Below are positions 7,857 through 15,884 of a DNA stretch of 64,000 nucleotides, piece after piece. The notes below the pieces were generated by a model that did no database searches, was not told the DNA's origin, and worked only from the letters and a program-made list of their open reading frames with translations. The DNA is from Clostridium estertheticum. GTDB taxonomy: Bacteria; Bacillota; Clostridia; Clostridiales; Clostridiaceae. Where the stretch lies: contig NZ_JAAMNH020000001.1 of assembly GCF_011065935.2 (NCBI RefSeq), positions 4,857,001 to 4,921,000 of the forward strand. The letters run 5' to 3'. How positions within the stretch are numbered: position 1 is the stretch's first letter; every line of letters starts with the position of its first letter. The position numbers and the translations under genes are program-made.

Positions 7857-7861
7857 TTGTC

Positions 7862-9205
7862 ATGTCACATGGATTAAACGTAAAAGAACTAACCGAGTTT
7901 TTAATAAACGGAAATATAGATGAAATAAATAAACTCATTCAATTTATTCATCCTGCTGATATTTTAGTGGCTATTAGGGATTATGAGGGAAATACCATGG
8001 ATTTATTCCAAAAATTATCACCTAATGTTATTGCAGATATTATTGATGATGCAGATGATGATGAGAAGTTTAACCTTTTATCCATTCATTCCGAAATAAT
8101 GCAAAAGACAATCATACACGAAATGTCCTCCGATGAGTTGGTAGATCTATTAGAAGCAGTTTCAGAGGATGAAGCTAAAAGCATTATGAGAAAAATGGAT
8201 AAAGAAGATGTTGATGAAGTAAAAGAGTTATTAACCTACCCTGCGGAAAGTGCAGGAGGGATTATGGCCACTGAATTTATAAGTATAAAAGAGAATATGA
8301 CTATAGGTGATACCTTAGTTTACTTACAAAAGGAAGCTCCTGAGGCAGAAACTTCTTATTATATATACGTAGTAGACGAAAATGATCTTTTAAAAGGAGT
8401 TATATCCTTAAGAGACATAGTAGTAAGTAGCTTTGATGTAAAAATCTCTGATATTATGAATAGTAATGCCATGAGTATACCCGTTGATATGGATCAAGAA
8501 GAAGTTGGCCACATCTTTGAAAAATATGGATTTTTAACTATGCCCGTAGTCAATGAGACTATGAAGATTTTAGGAATAGTAACTGCTGATGATATAATGG
8601 GAATTCTTAGTGATGAGCATACTGAGGATTTATATCGTCTTGCAGGTTTACAAGAAGATGAAAAAGTTACAGGTTCTCTTAAAGACTCCGTCAGTAGTAG
8701 ATTGCCCTGGTTATTTGTAAATCTAATAACCGCTATAATGGCGGCTGCCACCGTTAGTCTTTTTGAAGGCACCATTCAAAAGGTTGTAGCCTTAGCAACC
8801 TTTATGCCGATAGTTGCAGGTATGGGTGGTAATGCAGGTACCCAAACTCTAACTATTATTATTCGTAGCATTGCTCTTGGAGAAATAGACGCTAGAAATT
8901 CAAAAAAAATATTATTAAAAGAATTTGGTGTAGGATTATGTACAGGTGTTTCAGTGGGTATTGCGGTAGCTGTTTTAGGATGGTTTTGGGAAAAAAATGT
9001 AGTTTTTGGAGTAGTTATTGGTTTATCTATGGTACTAAACATGGTGGCTGCTACCATATCAGGTTTCGCTGTACCAGTTGTACTTAAAAAACTAGATATA
9101 GACCCTGCCCTTGCCTCTGCTGTATTTGTTACTACAGTAACAGACGTTCTAGGCTTCTTCTTTTTCCTAGGACTTGCCACTTTATTCTTACCTTTCTTAA
9201 TATAG
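7862..9205 (+). CDS. mgtE: Magnesium transporter MgtE
   Basis: The 447-aa protein has the full MgtE layout: an acidic N-terminal helical domain (~1-130, containing DIIDDADDDEKF), two CBS domains (~135-255) that close the channel when magnesium is abundant, and five transmembrane helices (~280-447). The conserved pore segments PIVAGMGGNAGTQT and ALGEI are present. It imports Mg2+ across the cytoplasmic membrane. The ATG at 7862 follows GGAGGG at 7851-7856. The long leader with an upstream peptide ORF and alternative hairpins suggests a second, translational layer of magnesium control besides the CBS gate. I could not recognise an M-box riboswitch in the leader. The gene ends in its own terminator. 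Confidence 0.95.
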   Translation: MSHGLNVKELTEFLINGNIDEINKLIQFIHPADILVAIRDYEGNTMDLFQKLSPNVIADIIDDADDDEKFNLLSIHSEIMQKTIIHEMSSDELVDLLEAVSEDEAKSIMRKMDKEDVDEVKELLTYPAESAGGIMATEFISIKENMTIGDTLVYLQKEAPEAETSYYIYVVDENDLLKGVISLRDIVVSSFDVKISDIMNSNAMSIPVDMDQEEVGHIFEKYGFLTMPVVNETMKILGIVTADDIMGILSDEHTEDLYRLAGLQEDEKVTGSLKDSVSSRLPWLFVNLITAIMAAATVSLFEGTIQKVVALATFMPIVAGMGGNAGTQTLTIIIRSIALGEIDARNSKKILLKEFGVGLCTGVSVGIAVAVLGWFWEKNVVFGVVIGLSMVLNMVAATISGFAVPVVLKKLDIDPALASAVFVTTVTDVLGFFFFLGLATLFLPFLI

Positions 9206-9230
9206 AACTCTATAAGGTACAAGAAAATAA

Positions 9231-9275
9231 AAACTACCAAAGTGCATTTTAATAATACACTTTGGTAGTTTAATT
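9231..9275. terminator. Terminator between mgtE and the convergent gene
   Basis: A 14-bp perfect stem (9231-9244 with 9258-9271) is flanked by A-rich and T-rich runs. It can act in both directions. Confidence 0.85.
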
Positions 9276-10043
9276 TTATTGTTGTTTTTCCCAATGGTGA
9301 CCATGCTTGCCATGGTTATAATGAGGCAATACCTTTTGTATTTCTTTTTCTTGCTCTTTAGTTATAGTTTTATTATCAAGGAGTACTTTCATTGGGTTAA
9401 CCTTATCGCTCTTGATTTTTTTCATATAATCTTTTCTTTCTTTTTCATTCATATCTTTCATCTTATTGTAATTTTCTTTTCTTTCAGCATCCCTTGCCAT
9501 TATAGCTTCTTTAACTTTAACACTCTGCTCATTTGTTAACACTTTGCTAGCTACAAGAGTATTTAAGCCTTTTTCTAGTTTTTCAGTTCTTATCTGTGTG
9601 TGCTTAACATACATTCTTTCTTTAAGTGCATTAGATTTTTCCTGAGTTAGAACACCATCAGTTACCAGGTCATTAAATAATCCGCCTTTTGCACCTTCAC
9701 ATTTTCCATTTTTACATTTTTTATCTGTTTTGTTTTCTTCAGATCTTTTCTGGGATTTAGTCTTTACATACTCTAAGACCTTATCTCCTTCCTCTTTGGT
9801 AATAATACCTGATCCTACACTCTCATTAATTACAGTGTCTAGTGTGGCTTTCATCTCTGCCTGTCTTTCCTCTTTTATGTTTTCCTTATCCATAGGAACT
9901 TTAACATCCATACTTGAAGCAAGCTCCACCTTTGCACTTCCAGTATCTTTTACTGCAGCAAGGCTAAGACTTGTTCCAGAAAGTGCGAGGCCCGTGCATA
10001 ACATTCCACTTAATATTTTTATTTTTAAAGATGTTTTTTTCAT
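9276..10043 (-). CDS. Secreted four-repeat protein with His-rich tail
   Basis: The 255-aa protein begins with a Sec signal peptide (positive KKTSLKIK, hydrophobic core, likely cleavage after SLAA ~29). The mature part has four spaced helical repeats with the pattern Leu-x2-(L/V)-V-x3-(V/I)-(L/I)-T-x-E-(Q/E), seen at VGSGIITKEEGDKV, VTDGVLTQEKSNAL, VASKVLTNEQSVKV and LDNKTITKEQEKEI. A KKCKNGKC segment lies between repeats 1 and 2, and the C-terminus is histidine-rich (HYNHGKHGHHW). Similar short helix-turn repeats occur in exported clostridial proteins of unknown function. The Cys and His clusters suggest metal binding, which is an inference. It is highly charged and probably soluble outside the membrane. 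Confidence 0.7.
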   Translation of the reverse strand: MKKTSLKIKILSGMLCTGLALSGTSLSLAAVKDTGSAKVELASSMDVKVPMDKENIKEERQAEMKATLDTVINESVGSGIITKEEGDKVLEYVKTKSQKRSEENKTDKKCKNGKCEGAKGGLFNDLVTDGVLTQEKSNALKERMYVKHTQIRTEKLEKGLNTLVASKVLTNEQSVKVKEAIMARDAERKENYNKMKDMNEKERKDYMKKIKSDKVNPMKVLLDNKTITKEQEKEIQKVLPHYNHGKHGHHWEKQQ

Positions 10044-10113
10044 TTACAAGTCTCCTCATAGTGAATTTTAGTACCTACTTATTATGACTATATTAAGTCA
10101 ATAATATGCATTA

Positions 10114-10599
10114 CTAATACTTCACTGCCACCTTCTTTTTTCGAAATTTATAACAAATATTATATATTAACATAGCTATTACTCCACCGCTAAAATCAAT
10201 AATTACATCAAAAATTAATGAGGTTCGACCTGGTACAAATTTTTGAATAAACTCATCTATCACAGGAAAAAGTAAAAGAAAAAATAGTACTAAAAATATT
10301 TCGCTTATCTTATATAATTTAAATTCCCTTGCCGCACTACAAAGAAATATACTAAAAATAAAGTACTGAAAAAAATGCGCATTTTTCCTTACATAGTAAT
10401 TCACCTCATTAAATTTAACGCCCGGTGTATCAATTGCGGCTGCTGGGATATTCATAACTGTACTTGCTACCTTTATAACCTCTTTACTAGTTTTTTGTGA
10501 TGTTTCTCCTTGCCTTGTGCCATTATAAAAAATTACGCAGAGCCAAATTACACAAAGTAAAACCTTGGCTATTGTTTTTGTTTTTAAATTTTTTCTCAT
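10114..10599 (-). CDS. VanZ family membrane protein
   Basis: The 161-aa protein has about four transmembrane helices and the VanZ hallmarks: an early RQGETSQKTS loop, RKNAHFFQYFIF around residue 72, and DEFIQKFVPGRTSLIFDVIIDF near residues 115-137. VanZ confers low-level teicoplanin resistance in enterococci, but most homologues, including unlinked ones like this, have no tested function. It is probably an envelope protein. It follows the secreted repeat gene in orientation but has a separate upstream region. Confidence 0.85.
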   Translation of the reverse strand: MRKNLKTKTIAKVLLCVIWLCVIFYNGTRQGETSQKTSKEVIKVASTVMNIPAAAIDTPGVKFNEVNYYVRKNAHFFQYFIFSIFLCSAAREFKLYKISEIFLVLFFLLLFPVIDEFIQKFVPGRTSLIFDVIIDFSGGVIAMLIYNICYKFRKKKVAVKY

Positions 10600-10601
10600 A
10601 A

Positions 10602-10851
10602 ATGTCTCCTATACTTAAGCCTTATTATTTTTTTAAAGTGTTACTAAACTTTTCACATCACCTTGGCGCTACTACCCAATGGTTTTCATATCTAAAAGAT
10701 ATTGAAAATAAAGCGTGTGATAAAATAATGTTAAACACAATTTCTCTTAAGCATAACACAACACAGATATTAAATATATTAAAGAATGAAGTAGTTTTCT
10801 CCTTAGCCTTGGTTTTTCTTGCCACTTGCCACGTGGATGGCACTATTTTTG
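10602..10851. other. 250-bp intergenic stretch without a convincing gene
   Basis: ORFs cross this stretch on both strands, but none has a ribosome site or a recognisable product. The only notable element is a GC-richer hairpin-forming motif at 10820-10844 that recurs at 39754-39778. Confidence 0.5.
10820..10844 (+). repeat. Hairpin motif shared with 39754-39778
   Basis: A stretch of about 24 nt containing CCACGTGG and flanked by TGCCA and TGGCA is repeated at 39754-39778 with one substitution (CACGTG to CACATG). Both copies are followed by a T-rich run, as in a terminator. Here it sits just upstream of the busR promoter. Confidence 0.6.
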
Positions 10852-10880
10852 TTTACAATACCACTATTATAACCTATACT
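10852..10880 (+). promoter_or_regulatory. SigmaA promoter of busR
   Basis: TTTACA (10852-10857), 17-nt spacer, TATACT (10875-10880). The predicted start near 10887 gives a leader of about 70 nt. Confidence 0.65.
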
Positions 10881-10920
10881 TGATTTGGAAAAACTATTAT
10901 ATATTTGAAGGGGGTGAATT

Positions 10921-10949
10921 TATCAAAAGTTTAGATTTTACTTTTGATA
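10921..10949 (+). promoter_or_regulatory. 10-bp inverted repeat between the busR ribosome site and start codon
   Basis: TATCAAAAGT (10921-10930) and ACTTTTGATA (10940-10949) are exact reverse complements around 9 nt. The only strong Shine-Dalgarno (GGGGGTG, 10910-10916) lies before it and the ATG (10959) after it. It is either an autoregulatory operator or an mRNA hairpin that must form to bring the ribosome site close to the start. Confidence 0.55.
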
Positions 10950-10958
10950 AAATCAAAA

Positions 10959-11585
10959 ATGCCTAATAACTCTACTTTAAAACCTGTTTATCAAAAAATA
11001 GCTATAGATATTGCTAATAGAATAGTATCTGGGGATCTTTCAATAGGTGATAAGCTACACGGGCGTTCTTCGCTTGCAAGTAAATATAATGTGTCACCAG
11101 AAACTGTAAGAAGATCTATAAGTCTTTTAAGTGACATGGATATAGTGAAAGTAACAAAAGGCAGCGGAATTGTTATAAACTCAGTAGATAATTGTTTGCA
11201 ATTTATTGATAAATTTAAAGATATAGATTCTATAACTTCTATAAAAAAAAGTATTGTGGATTTGCTTGAAAAGAAAAAAGAGTTGGATAAAAATATAGAA
11301 CATTCTATTGAAGAACTAGTAGATTATTCTAGCAGATTTAAAAATAGTAACCCATTCATACCTTTTGAGTTTGAAATACATTCTGAAATGAGTATAATAA
11401 ATAAAACTATATCGCAAGCTAAATTTTGGCAAAATACAGGAGCAACTATAATTGGTATAAGACGAAATGATGAATTAATACTTTCGCCCGGACCAAAAAC
11501 AGTATTTAAAGATAATGATATATTTGTAGTGATTTGTAGCGAAAATAGTTATTATAGAATTAAAGACTTTCTTAAAGAAAACTAA
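10959..11585 (+). CDS. busR: BusR-like GntR/RCK_C regulator of osmolyte uptake
   Basis: The protein joins an N-terminal GntR winged helix (NRIVSGDLSIGDKLHGRSSL, SPETVRRSISLL, residues ~15-75), a coiled-coil linker (~95-130) and a C-terminal RCK_C/TrkA-C domain (ATIIGIRRNDELILSPGPKT, ~155-208). This exact architecture belongs to BusR, which in streptococci and lactococci binds cyclic di-AMP through RCK_C and represses the glycine-betaine transporter. Here it sits directly before two OpuC-type osmolyte transporter operons, supporting the same role. The ATG at 10959 is chosen. A TTG at 10944 in the same frame would lie inside the inverted repeat, and a stop at 10932 rules out anything earlier. 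It ends in its own terminator. The c-di-AMP ligand is inferred from the family. Confidence 0.82.
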   Translation: MPNNSTLKPVYQKIAIDIANRIVSGDLSIGDKLHGRSSLASKYNVSPETVRRSISLLSDMDIVKVTKGSGIVINSVDNCLQFIDKFKDIDSITSIKKSIVDLLEKKKELDKNIEHSIEELVDYSSRFKNSNPFIPFEFEIHSEMSIINKTISQAKFWQNTGATIIGIRRNDELILSPGPKTVFKDNDIFVVICSENSYYRIKDFLKEN

Positions 11586-11597
11586 AAAATTAAATGT

Positions 11598-11650
11598 GCC
11601 TTACCCCTTGCTTCACAGATATATGATAATGTGATGTAAGGGCTTTTTTT
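11598..11650 (+). terminator. busR terminator
   Basis: An interrupted stem joins GCCTTAC (11598 on) with GTAAGGGC near 11635-11643 and is followed by a run of eight T. Confidence 0.75.
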
Positions 11651-11796
11651 TACCCAAATATGAGGCATTCACCAGACTTTTAAAAATAAATATATCACAT
11701 TTTTTTTATTGAAATCTAAAATATTCAGAAAATTTTAAAATAATATTATAATATCCCTTAATAAGGGAATAATAAATTCGACATAATAATACATTC

Positions 11797-11840
11797 TTTA
11801 CAAAGTAACAACTCAATGCTATCCTTAAGTTGTTACTTTG
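11797..11840 (+). promoter_or_regulatory. BusR-type bipartite operator enclosing the first opuC promoter
   Basis: A perfect 13-bp inverted repeat (11801-11813 with 11828-11840) has the half-site AAAGTAACAAC. The cores GTAAC and GTTAC are separated by 22 nt. A promoter fits inside: TTTACA (11797-11802), 17 nt, TATCCT (11820-11825). The same arrangement recurs before the second operon, which supports function. BusR is known to bind two half-sites at fixed spacing like a ruler. Confidence 0.7.
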
Positions 11841-11862
11841 CAATAATTAAGGAGGCCATACT

Positions 11863-12996
11863 TTGATCGATTTTAAAAATGTGAACAAAAGTATAAATGG
11901 TAAAATTATATTAAAAAATATAAATATAACTATAGAAAAAGGACAATTAGTCGTTTTTATCGGACCTAGTGGTTGTGGAAAAACTACTACATTAAAAATG
12001 ATTAATAAATTACTAACGCCAACTTCTGGTGAGATTTTAATTGATGGGGAAAAAATAGGAGAAAAAAACACTATAAAGCTTAGACGTAACATGGGTTATG
12101 TTATACAACAAGCAGGGCTTCTTCCTCATTTAACCATAGGTGAAAATATTGGGTTAATAGCCTCTATAGAAAAAATGCCAAAGGATAAAATTAAGGCTAA
12201 GGTCCTTGAACTATTAAATCTAGTAGGCCTGGCTCCTGATGATTATATGAATAAATACCCTAAGCAACTTAGTGGAGGCCAACAACAAAGAGTAGGTGTG
12301 GCAAGAGCTCTTGTAATGGATCCTGATGTAATATTAATGGACGAACCTTTTAGTGCACTAGACCCTATAACAAAGACTCAACTTCAAGATGAGATATTCA
12401 ACATACAACAAAACTTTAAGAAAACCATAATATTCGTAACTCATGATATGGATGAGGCCCTAAAACTCGGTGATAAAATCTGTATCCTTGATGCTGGAAG
12501 CGTAGTTCAATTTGATACTCCAGAGGAAATATTAAAAAATCCTATTAATGACTTTGTACGAGACTTTGTAGGTAAAAACAGAATCTGGAATCAACCAGAA
12601 CTCATTAAGGCAAAAGATATTATGATAGAAATGCCTATAAAATCAGTTGGCGAGCGAACAATTTTGCAAGCCATTGAGATAATGAAGTCTAGTCATGTAG
12701 ATAGTTTACTTGTGGTAGATAAAGCTAACACTTTATGTGGGCTTGTAACCTTAAAACAAATTAGATCAAATCCAGATAAAACTAAAAAACTTAAAGATAT
12801 AATGGAGAAAGATCTTTTAACGGTAAATAACGAAGATTCTATAATTGATATATTAGAAATGATAAAGAGTGAAAATATAAGCTTTGTACCTGTAATAGAT
12901 GAAAACTTAAAACTGTCAGGCTTAATTACAAAGAGCAGCCTTTTATCTATCTTAAGTAACCAGTTTATAGATGAGGAGGTAGATGATAATGAATAA
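11863..12996 (+). CDS. opuCA: Glycine betaine/carnitine/choline ABC transporter ATPase, copy 1
   Basis: The 377-aa ATPase energises uptake of compatible solutes. The nucleotide-binding domain has Walker A GPSGCGKTT (~35-43), Q-loop QQAGLLPH, signature LSGGQQQR, Walker B VILMDEPFSALDP and switch THDMDEALKLGD. Two CBS domains occupy ~255-370 and, in OpuA/OpuC transporters, sense ionic strength or bind cyclic di-AMP. Translation starts at TTG 11863, seven nt after AAGGAGG (11849-11855); copy 2 uses the same TTG. It overlaps the following permease gene by 8 nt, indicating translational coupling. It is expected to be repressed by the neighbouring BusR. Solute preference cannot be read from the ATPase. 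Confidence 0.9.
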   Translation: MIDFKNVNKSINGKIILKNINITIEKGQLVVFIGPSGCGKTTTLKMINKLLTPTSGEILIDGEKIGEKNTIKLRRNMGYVIQQAGLLPHLTIGENIGLIASIEKMPKDKIKAKVLELLNLVGLAPDDYMNKYPKQLSGGQQQRVGVARALVMDPDVILMDEPFSALDPITKTQLQDEIFNIQQNFKKTIIFVTHDMDEALKLGDKICILDAGSVVQFDTPEEILKNPINDFVRDFVGKNRIWNQPELIKAKDIMIEMPIKSVGERTILQAIEIMKSSHVDSLLVVDKANTLCGLVTLKQIRSNPDKTKKLKDIMEKDLLTVNNEDSIIDILEMIKSENISFVPVIDENLKLSGLITKSSLLSILSNQFIDEEVDDNE

Positions 12997-14566
12997 TGTA
13001 ACATCTTTTATAAAATTCGTAATAGAGAGAAAATCTGAAATTTCTGGTTTACTAATGCAACATATTCAATTAACTGTATTTTCAATATTGCTTGCAGTGG
13101 TAATTGCTATACCCCTTGGAATACTTATAGTTAGATATAGAAAACTTGCAGGTCCTGTCATTGGATTTACAAATATAGTTCAATCTATACCAAGTTTAGC
13201 ATTGCTAGGATTCTTAATACCTTTACTTGGTATTGGAAGTAAACCAGCAATTATTATGGTAGTTATGTACTCTCTTCTACCTATTGTAAAAAGCACATAT
13301 ACAGGACTCACTAACATAGATCCTTCACTTATTGAAGCAGCTAAGGGTATGGGACTTACTGAAACACAGGTACTTCTCAAAGTTAGGTTCCCACTAGCTA
13401 TGCCTATAATAATGTCAGGTGTTAGAATATCTTCAGTTACAGCAGTAGGACTTATGACCATAGCCGCTTTCATAGGCGCTGGTGGACTGGGATATTTAGT
13501 ATTTTCTGGTGTTTCAACTGTTAATAATAATATGATTTTAGCTGGAGCTATTCCTGCTTGTTTCCTTGCTATTTTTCTAGACATAATTATAGGTAGGGTA
13601 GAAAACATAGTAGTTCCTATAGGAATAAGAACAACTCCTGTTAAACCAAGAAAAGCTAATTCTATTTTTAACAACAAAAAATTTAAACTTGGAGCCTTGA
13701 TACTCGCTCTTTTACTAGTTATATCCTCAGTAGCTTTCAGTTTTATTAAATCTAAAAATACTATTGTGGTAGGCTCTAAAAACTTTAATGAACAATTATT
13801 ACTTGGAGATATGGTAGCCTCCTTAATAGAAAGTAAAACAAAAATTAAAGTTGTAAGAAAATTAAATTTAGGAGGAACCGCTGTTGTATTTAATGCTATG
13901 AAATCAAAAAATGTAGATATATATACAGAATATACTGGAACAGGCCTTGTAGATATACTAAAAAAACCTACTATGACGGATCCAGCTAAAGTTTATAATG
14001 TTATGAAAGAGGATTTTCCTAAAAATTATAATCTAGAAGTAATGAACCCCTTAGGATTTAACAACACTTATGTAGTAGCAGTAAAATCAGATTTCGCTAA
14101 AAAAAATAATTTAAATACTATTTCTGATTTAGCAAAAATAAGTCCTACTTTAAATGCTGGATTTACTATGGAGTTTGCAAATAGACCAGATGGTTATCTT
14201 GGACTTCAAAAAAAATATAATCTAAATTTTAAAAATTCAAAAGGTATAGATGGTGGACTTAGATATACAGCCCTTGAAAAAGGTGAAACACAGGTTTTAG
14301 ATGCATTTGCCACAGATGGGTTACTTAAAAAATTCGATCTTAAGCTTTTAAAAGATGATAAGAATTTTTTCCCACCTTACTATGCAGTTCCTGTAATAAG
14401 AGCGGATACATTAAAGAAATATCCTGAGTTAAAAGGAATATTACTACTTTTAGAGAATAAAATTAGCGATAAAACTATGAGGGATCTCAATTATAGAGTA
14501 GATAGTGGAGAACAATCTAGAAAAGTTGCAGAAGACTTTTTAAGATCTATAAAATTGATTAAATAA
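12989..14566 (+). CDS. Fused permease-substrate-binding protein of the osmolyte ABC transporter, copy 1
   Basis: This protein of about 525 aa fuses an OpuCB/ProW-type permease (about six transmembrane segments, ~20-215, with the EAA-like loop EAAKGMGLTETQVLLKVRFP) to an OpuCC/OpuAC-type solute-binding domain (~260-525) after a further membrane anchor (~235-250). The binding domain is displayed outside, tethered to the channel. The TIVVGSKNFNEQLLLGDM and GLRYTALEKGE segments are typical of quaternary-ammonium binding proteins. The ATG at 12989 is preferred over 12983 because it is better spaced from GAGGAGGT (12973-12980). A terminator follows. Likely ligands are glycine betaine, carnitine or choline. 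Confidence 0.88.
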   Translation: MNNVTSFIKFVIERKSEISGLLMQHIQLTVFSILLAVVIAIPLGILIVRYRKLAGPVIGFTNIVQSIPSLALLGFLIPLLGIGSKPAIIMVVMYSLLPIVKSTYTGLTNIDPSLIEAAKGMGLTETQVLLKVRFPLAMPIIMSGVRISSVTAVGLMTIAAFIGAGGLGYLVFSGVSTVNNNMILAGAIPACFLAIFLDIIIGRVENIVVPIGIRTTPVKPRKANSIFNNKKFKLGALILALLLVISSVAFSFIKSKNTIVVGSKNFNEQLLLGDMVASLIESKTKIKVVRKLNLGGTAVVFNAMKSKNVDIYTEYTGTGLVDILKKPTMTDPAKVYNVMKEDFPKNYNLEVMNPLGFNNTYVVAVKSDFAKKNNLNTISDLAKISPTLNAGFTMEFANRPDGYLGLQKKYNLNFKNSKGIDGGLRYTALEKGETQVLDAFATDGLLKKFDLKLLKDDKNFFPPYYAVPVIRADTLKKYPELKGILLLLENKISDKTMRDLNYRVDSGEQSRKVAEDFLRSIKLIK

Positions 14567-14570
14567 ATTA

Positions 14571-14615
14571 AAGAGAGCTTGATATACTGGCAAATTAGTA
14601 TATCACGCTCTTTTT
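14571..14615 (+). terminator. Terminator of the first opuC operon
   Basis: The stem joins AAGAGAGCTTGATATACT with AGTATATCACGCTCTT (one mismatch), has an 8-nt loop and is followed by a T5 run. It isolates the two tandem operons from each other. Confidence 0.85.
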
Positions 14616-14682
14616 AAACCGCTTAGAGGACTTTAGGGTGCCTCACTGGAAATTTACTCTTTATTCATGTAAACATGTATTC

Positions 14683-14725
14683 TTTACAAAGTAACAACTT
14701 GATGATATCCTTAAGTTGTTACTTT
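14683..14725 (+). promoter_or_regulatory. BusR-type bipartite operator enclosing the second opuC promoter
   Basis: AAAGTAACAACTT (14688-14700) and AAGTTGTTACTTT (14713-14725) are exact reverse complements. The full span is 38 nt, the same as in copy 1, again with GTAAC-N22-GTTAC spacing. TTTACA (14683-14688) and TATCCT (14706-14711) are 17 nt apart inside the repeat. The bases between the half-sites have diverged from copy 1 except for TATCCTT, consistent with a conserved -10 element. Confidence 0.7.
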
Positions 14726-14747
14726 TAATAATTAAGGAGGCTATATT

Positions 14748-15884
14748 TTGATTGAGTTTAAAAACGTAAACAAAAGCATAAATGGAAAAGTTATATTAAA
14801 GGATATAAATATCACTATAGAAAAAGGACAATTAGTTGTTTTTATCGGACCTAGTGGTTGTGGAAAAACTACAACGCTAAAAATGATAAACAAACTGCTA
14901 ACTCCAACCTCTGGTGAAGTTTTAATTGATGGGGATAATATAAACACCAAAAATACTATAAAGCTTAGACGTAACATGGGTTACGTTATACAGCAAGCAG
15001 GTCTTCTACCTCATTTGACTATAGGTGAGAACATTGCTTTAATAGCATCTATAGAAAAAATGCCAAAGGAGAAAATAAAGGAGAAAGTCCTTGAACTATT
15101 AAATTTAGTGGGACTTGCCCCTGAGGAATATTTAAATAAATACCCTAAGCAGCTTAGTGGTGGACAACAACAAAGAGTGGGAGTGGCAAGGGCCCTTGTA
15201 ATGGATCCCGATGTAATATTAATGGACGAGCCCTTCAGTGCACTAGACCCAATAACAAAAACTCAGCTTCAAGATGAAATATTTAATATACAACAAAACT
15301 TCAAGAAAACCATAATATTCGTAACTCATGATATGGATGAGGCCTTAAAACTAGGTGATAAAATTTGTATCCTAGAGGCTGGATCTGTAGTTCAATTTGA
15401 TACTCCAGAGGAACTATTGAAAAATCCTATTAATGACTTCGTACGAGACTTTGTAGGTAAAAACAGAATATGGAATCAGCCTGAACTAATAAAAGCAAAA
15501 GATATTATGATAGAGCATCCTATAAAATCAGTTGGAGAGCGAACAATACTCCAAGCAATTGAAATAATGGTGTCGAGTCATGTAGATAGTTTACTGGTAG
15601 TAGATAAAACTAACCTTTTATGTGGACTTGTTACCTTAAAACAAATTAGGAAAAATCCAGCTAAAACTAAAAAGCTTAAAGATATAATGATAAAAGAAAT
15701 CCTAACAGTAAATGTTGAAGATTCTATAATTGATATATTAGAACTCATAAAGAAAGAAGAAATAAGCTTTGTTCCTGTAATAGATGATAACTTAAAGCTG
15801 TCAGGCCTTATAACCAAAAGTAGTCTTTTATCTATATTAAGTAATCAATTTATAGATGATGAGGAGGTCGACGATAATGAATAA
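14748..15884 (+). CDS. opuCA: Glycine betaine/carnitine/choline ABC transporter ATPase, copy 2
   Basis: This 378-aa paralogue of the gene at 11863 is nearly identical through the nucleotide-binding motifs (GPSGCGKTT, LSGGQQQR, MDEPFSALDP) and keeps both CBS domains. It starts at TTG 14748 after AAGGAGG and overlaps the next gene by 8 nt. Differences concentrate in the linker after the first helices and in the CBS region. Together with the downstream fusion gene it forms a complete second transporter, presumably with different affinity or solute range. Confidence 0.9.
   Translation: MIEFKNVNKSINGKVILKDINITIEKGQLVVFIGPSGCGKTTTLKMINKLLTPTSGEVLIDGDNINTKNTIKLRRNMGYVIQQAGLLPHLTIGENIALIASIEKMPKEKIKEKVLELLNLVGLAPEEYLNKYPKQLSGGQQQRVGVARALVMDPDVILMDEPFSALDPITKTQLQDEIFNIQQNFKKTIIFVTHDMDEALKLGDKICILEAGSVVQFDTPEELLKNPINDFVRDFVGKNRIWNQPELIKAKDIMIEHPIKSVGERTILQAIEIMVSSHVDSLLVVDKTNLLCGLVTLKQIRKNPAKTKKLKDIMIKEILTVNVEDSIIDILELIKKEEISFVPVIDDNLKLSGLITKSSLLSILSNQFIDDEEVDDNE

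Noticed and set aside
7380..7861. M-box magnesium riboswitch before mgtE
   Set aside because: I could not match the conserved M-box core. The mapped promoter at 7641-7669 leaves only ~60 nt before the upstream ORF, too little for that aptamer.
8494..9294. Minus-strand ORFs overlapping mgtE
   Set aside because: They are antisense shadows of a strongly conserved transporter and cross its terminator.
10602..10883. 93-aa plus-strand protein before busR
   Set aside because: No ribosome site at its start, no recognisable domain, and it runs through the busR promoter.
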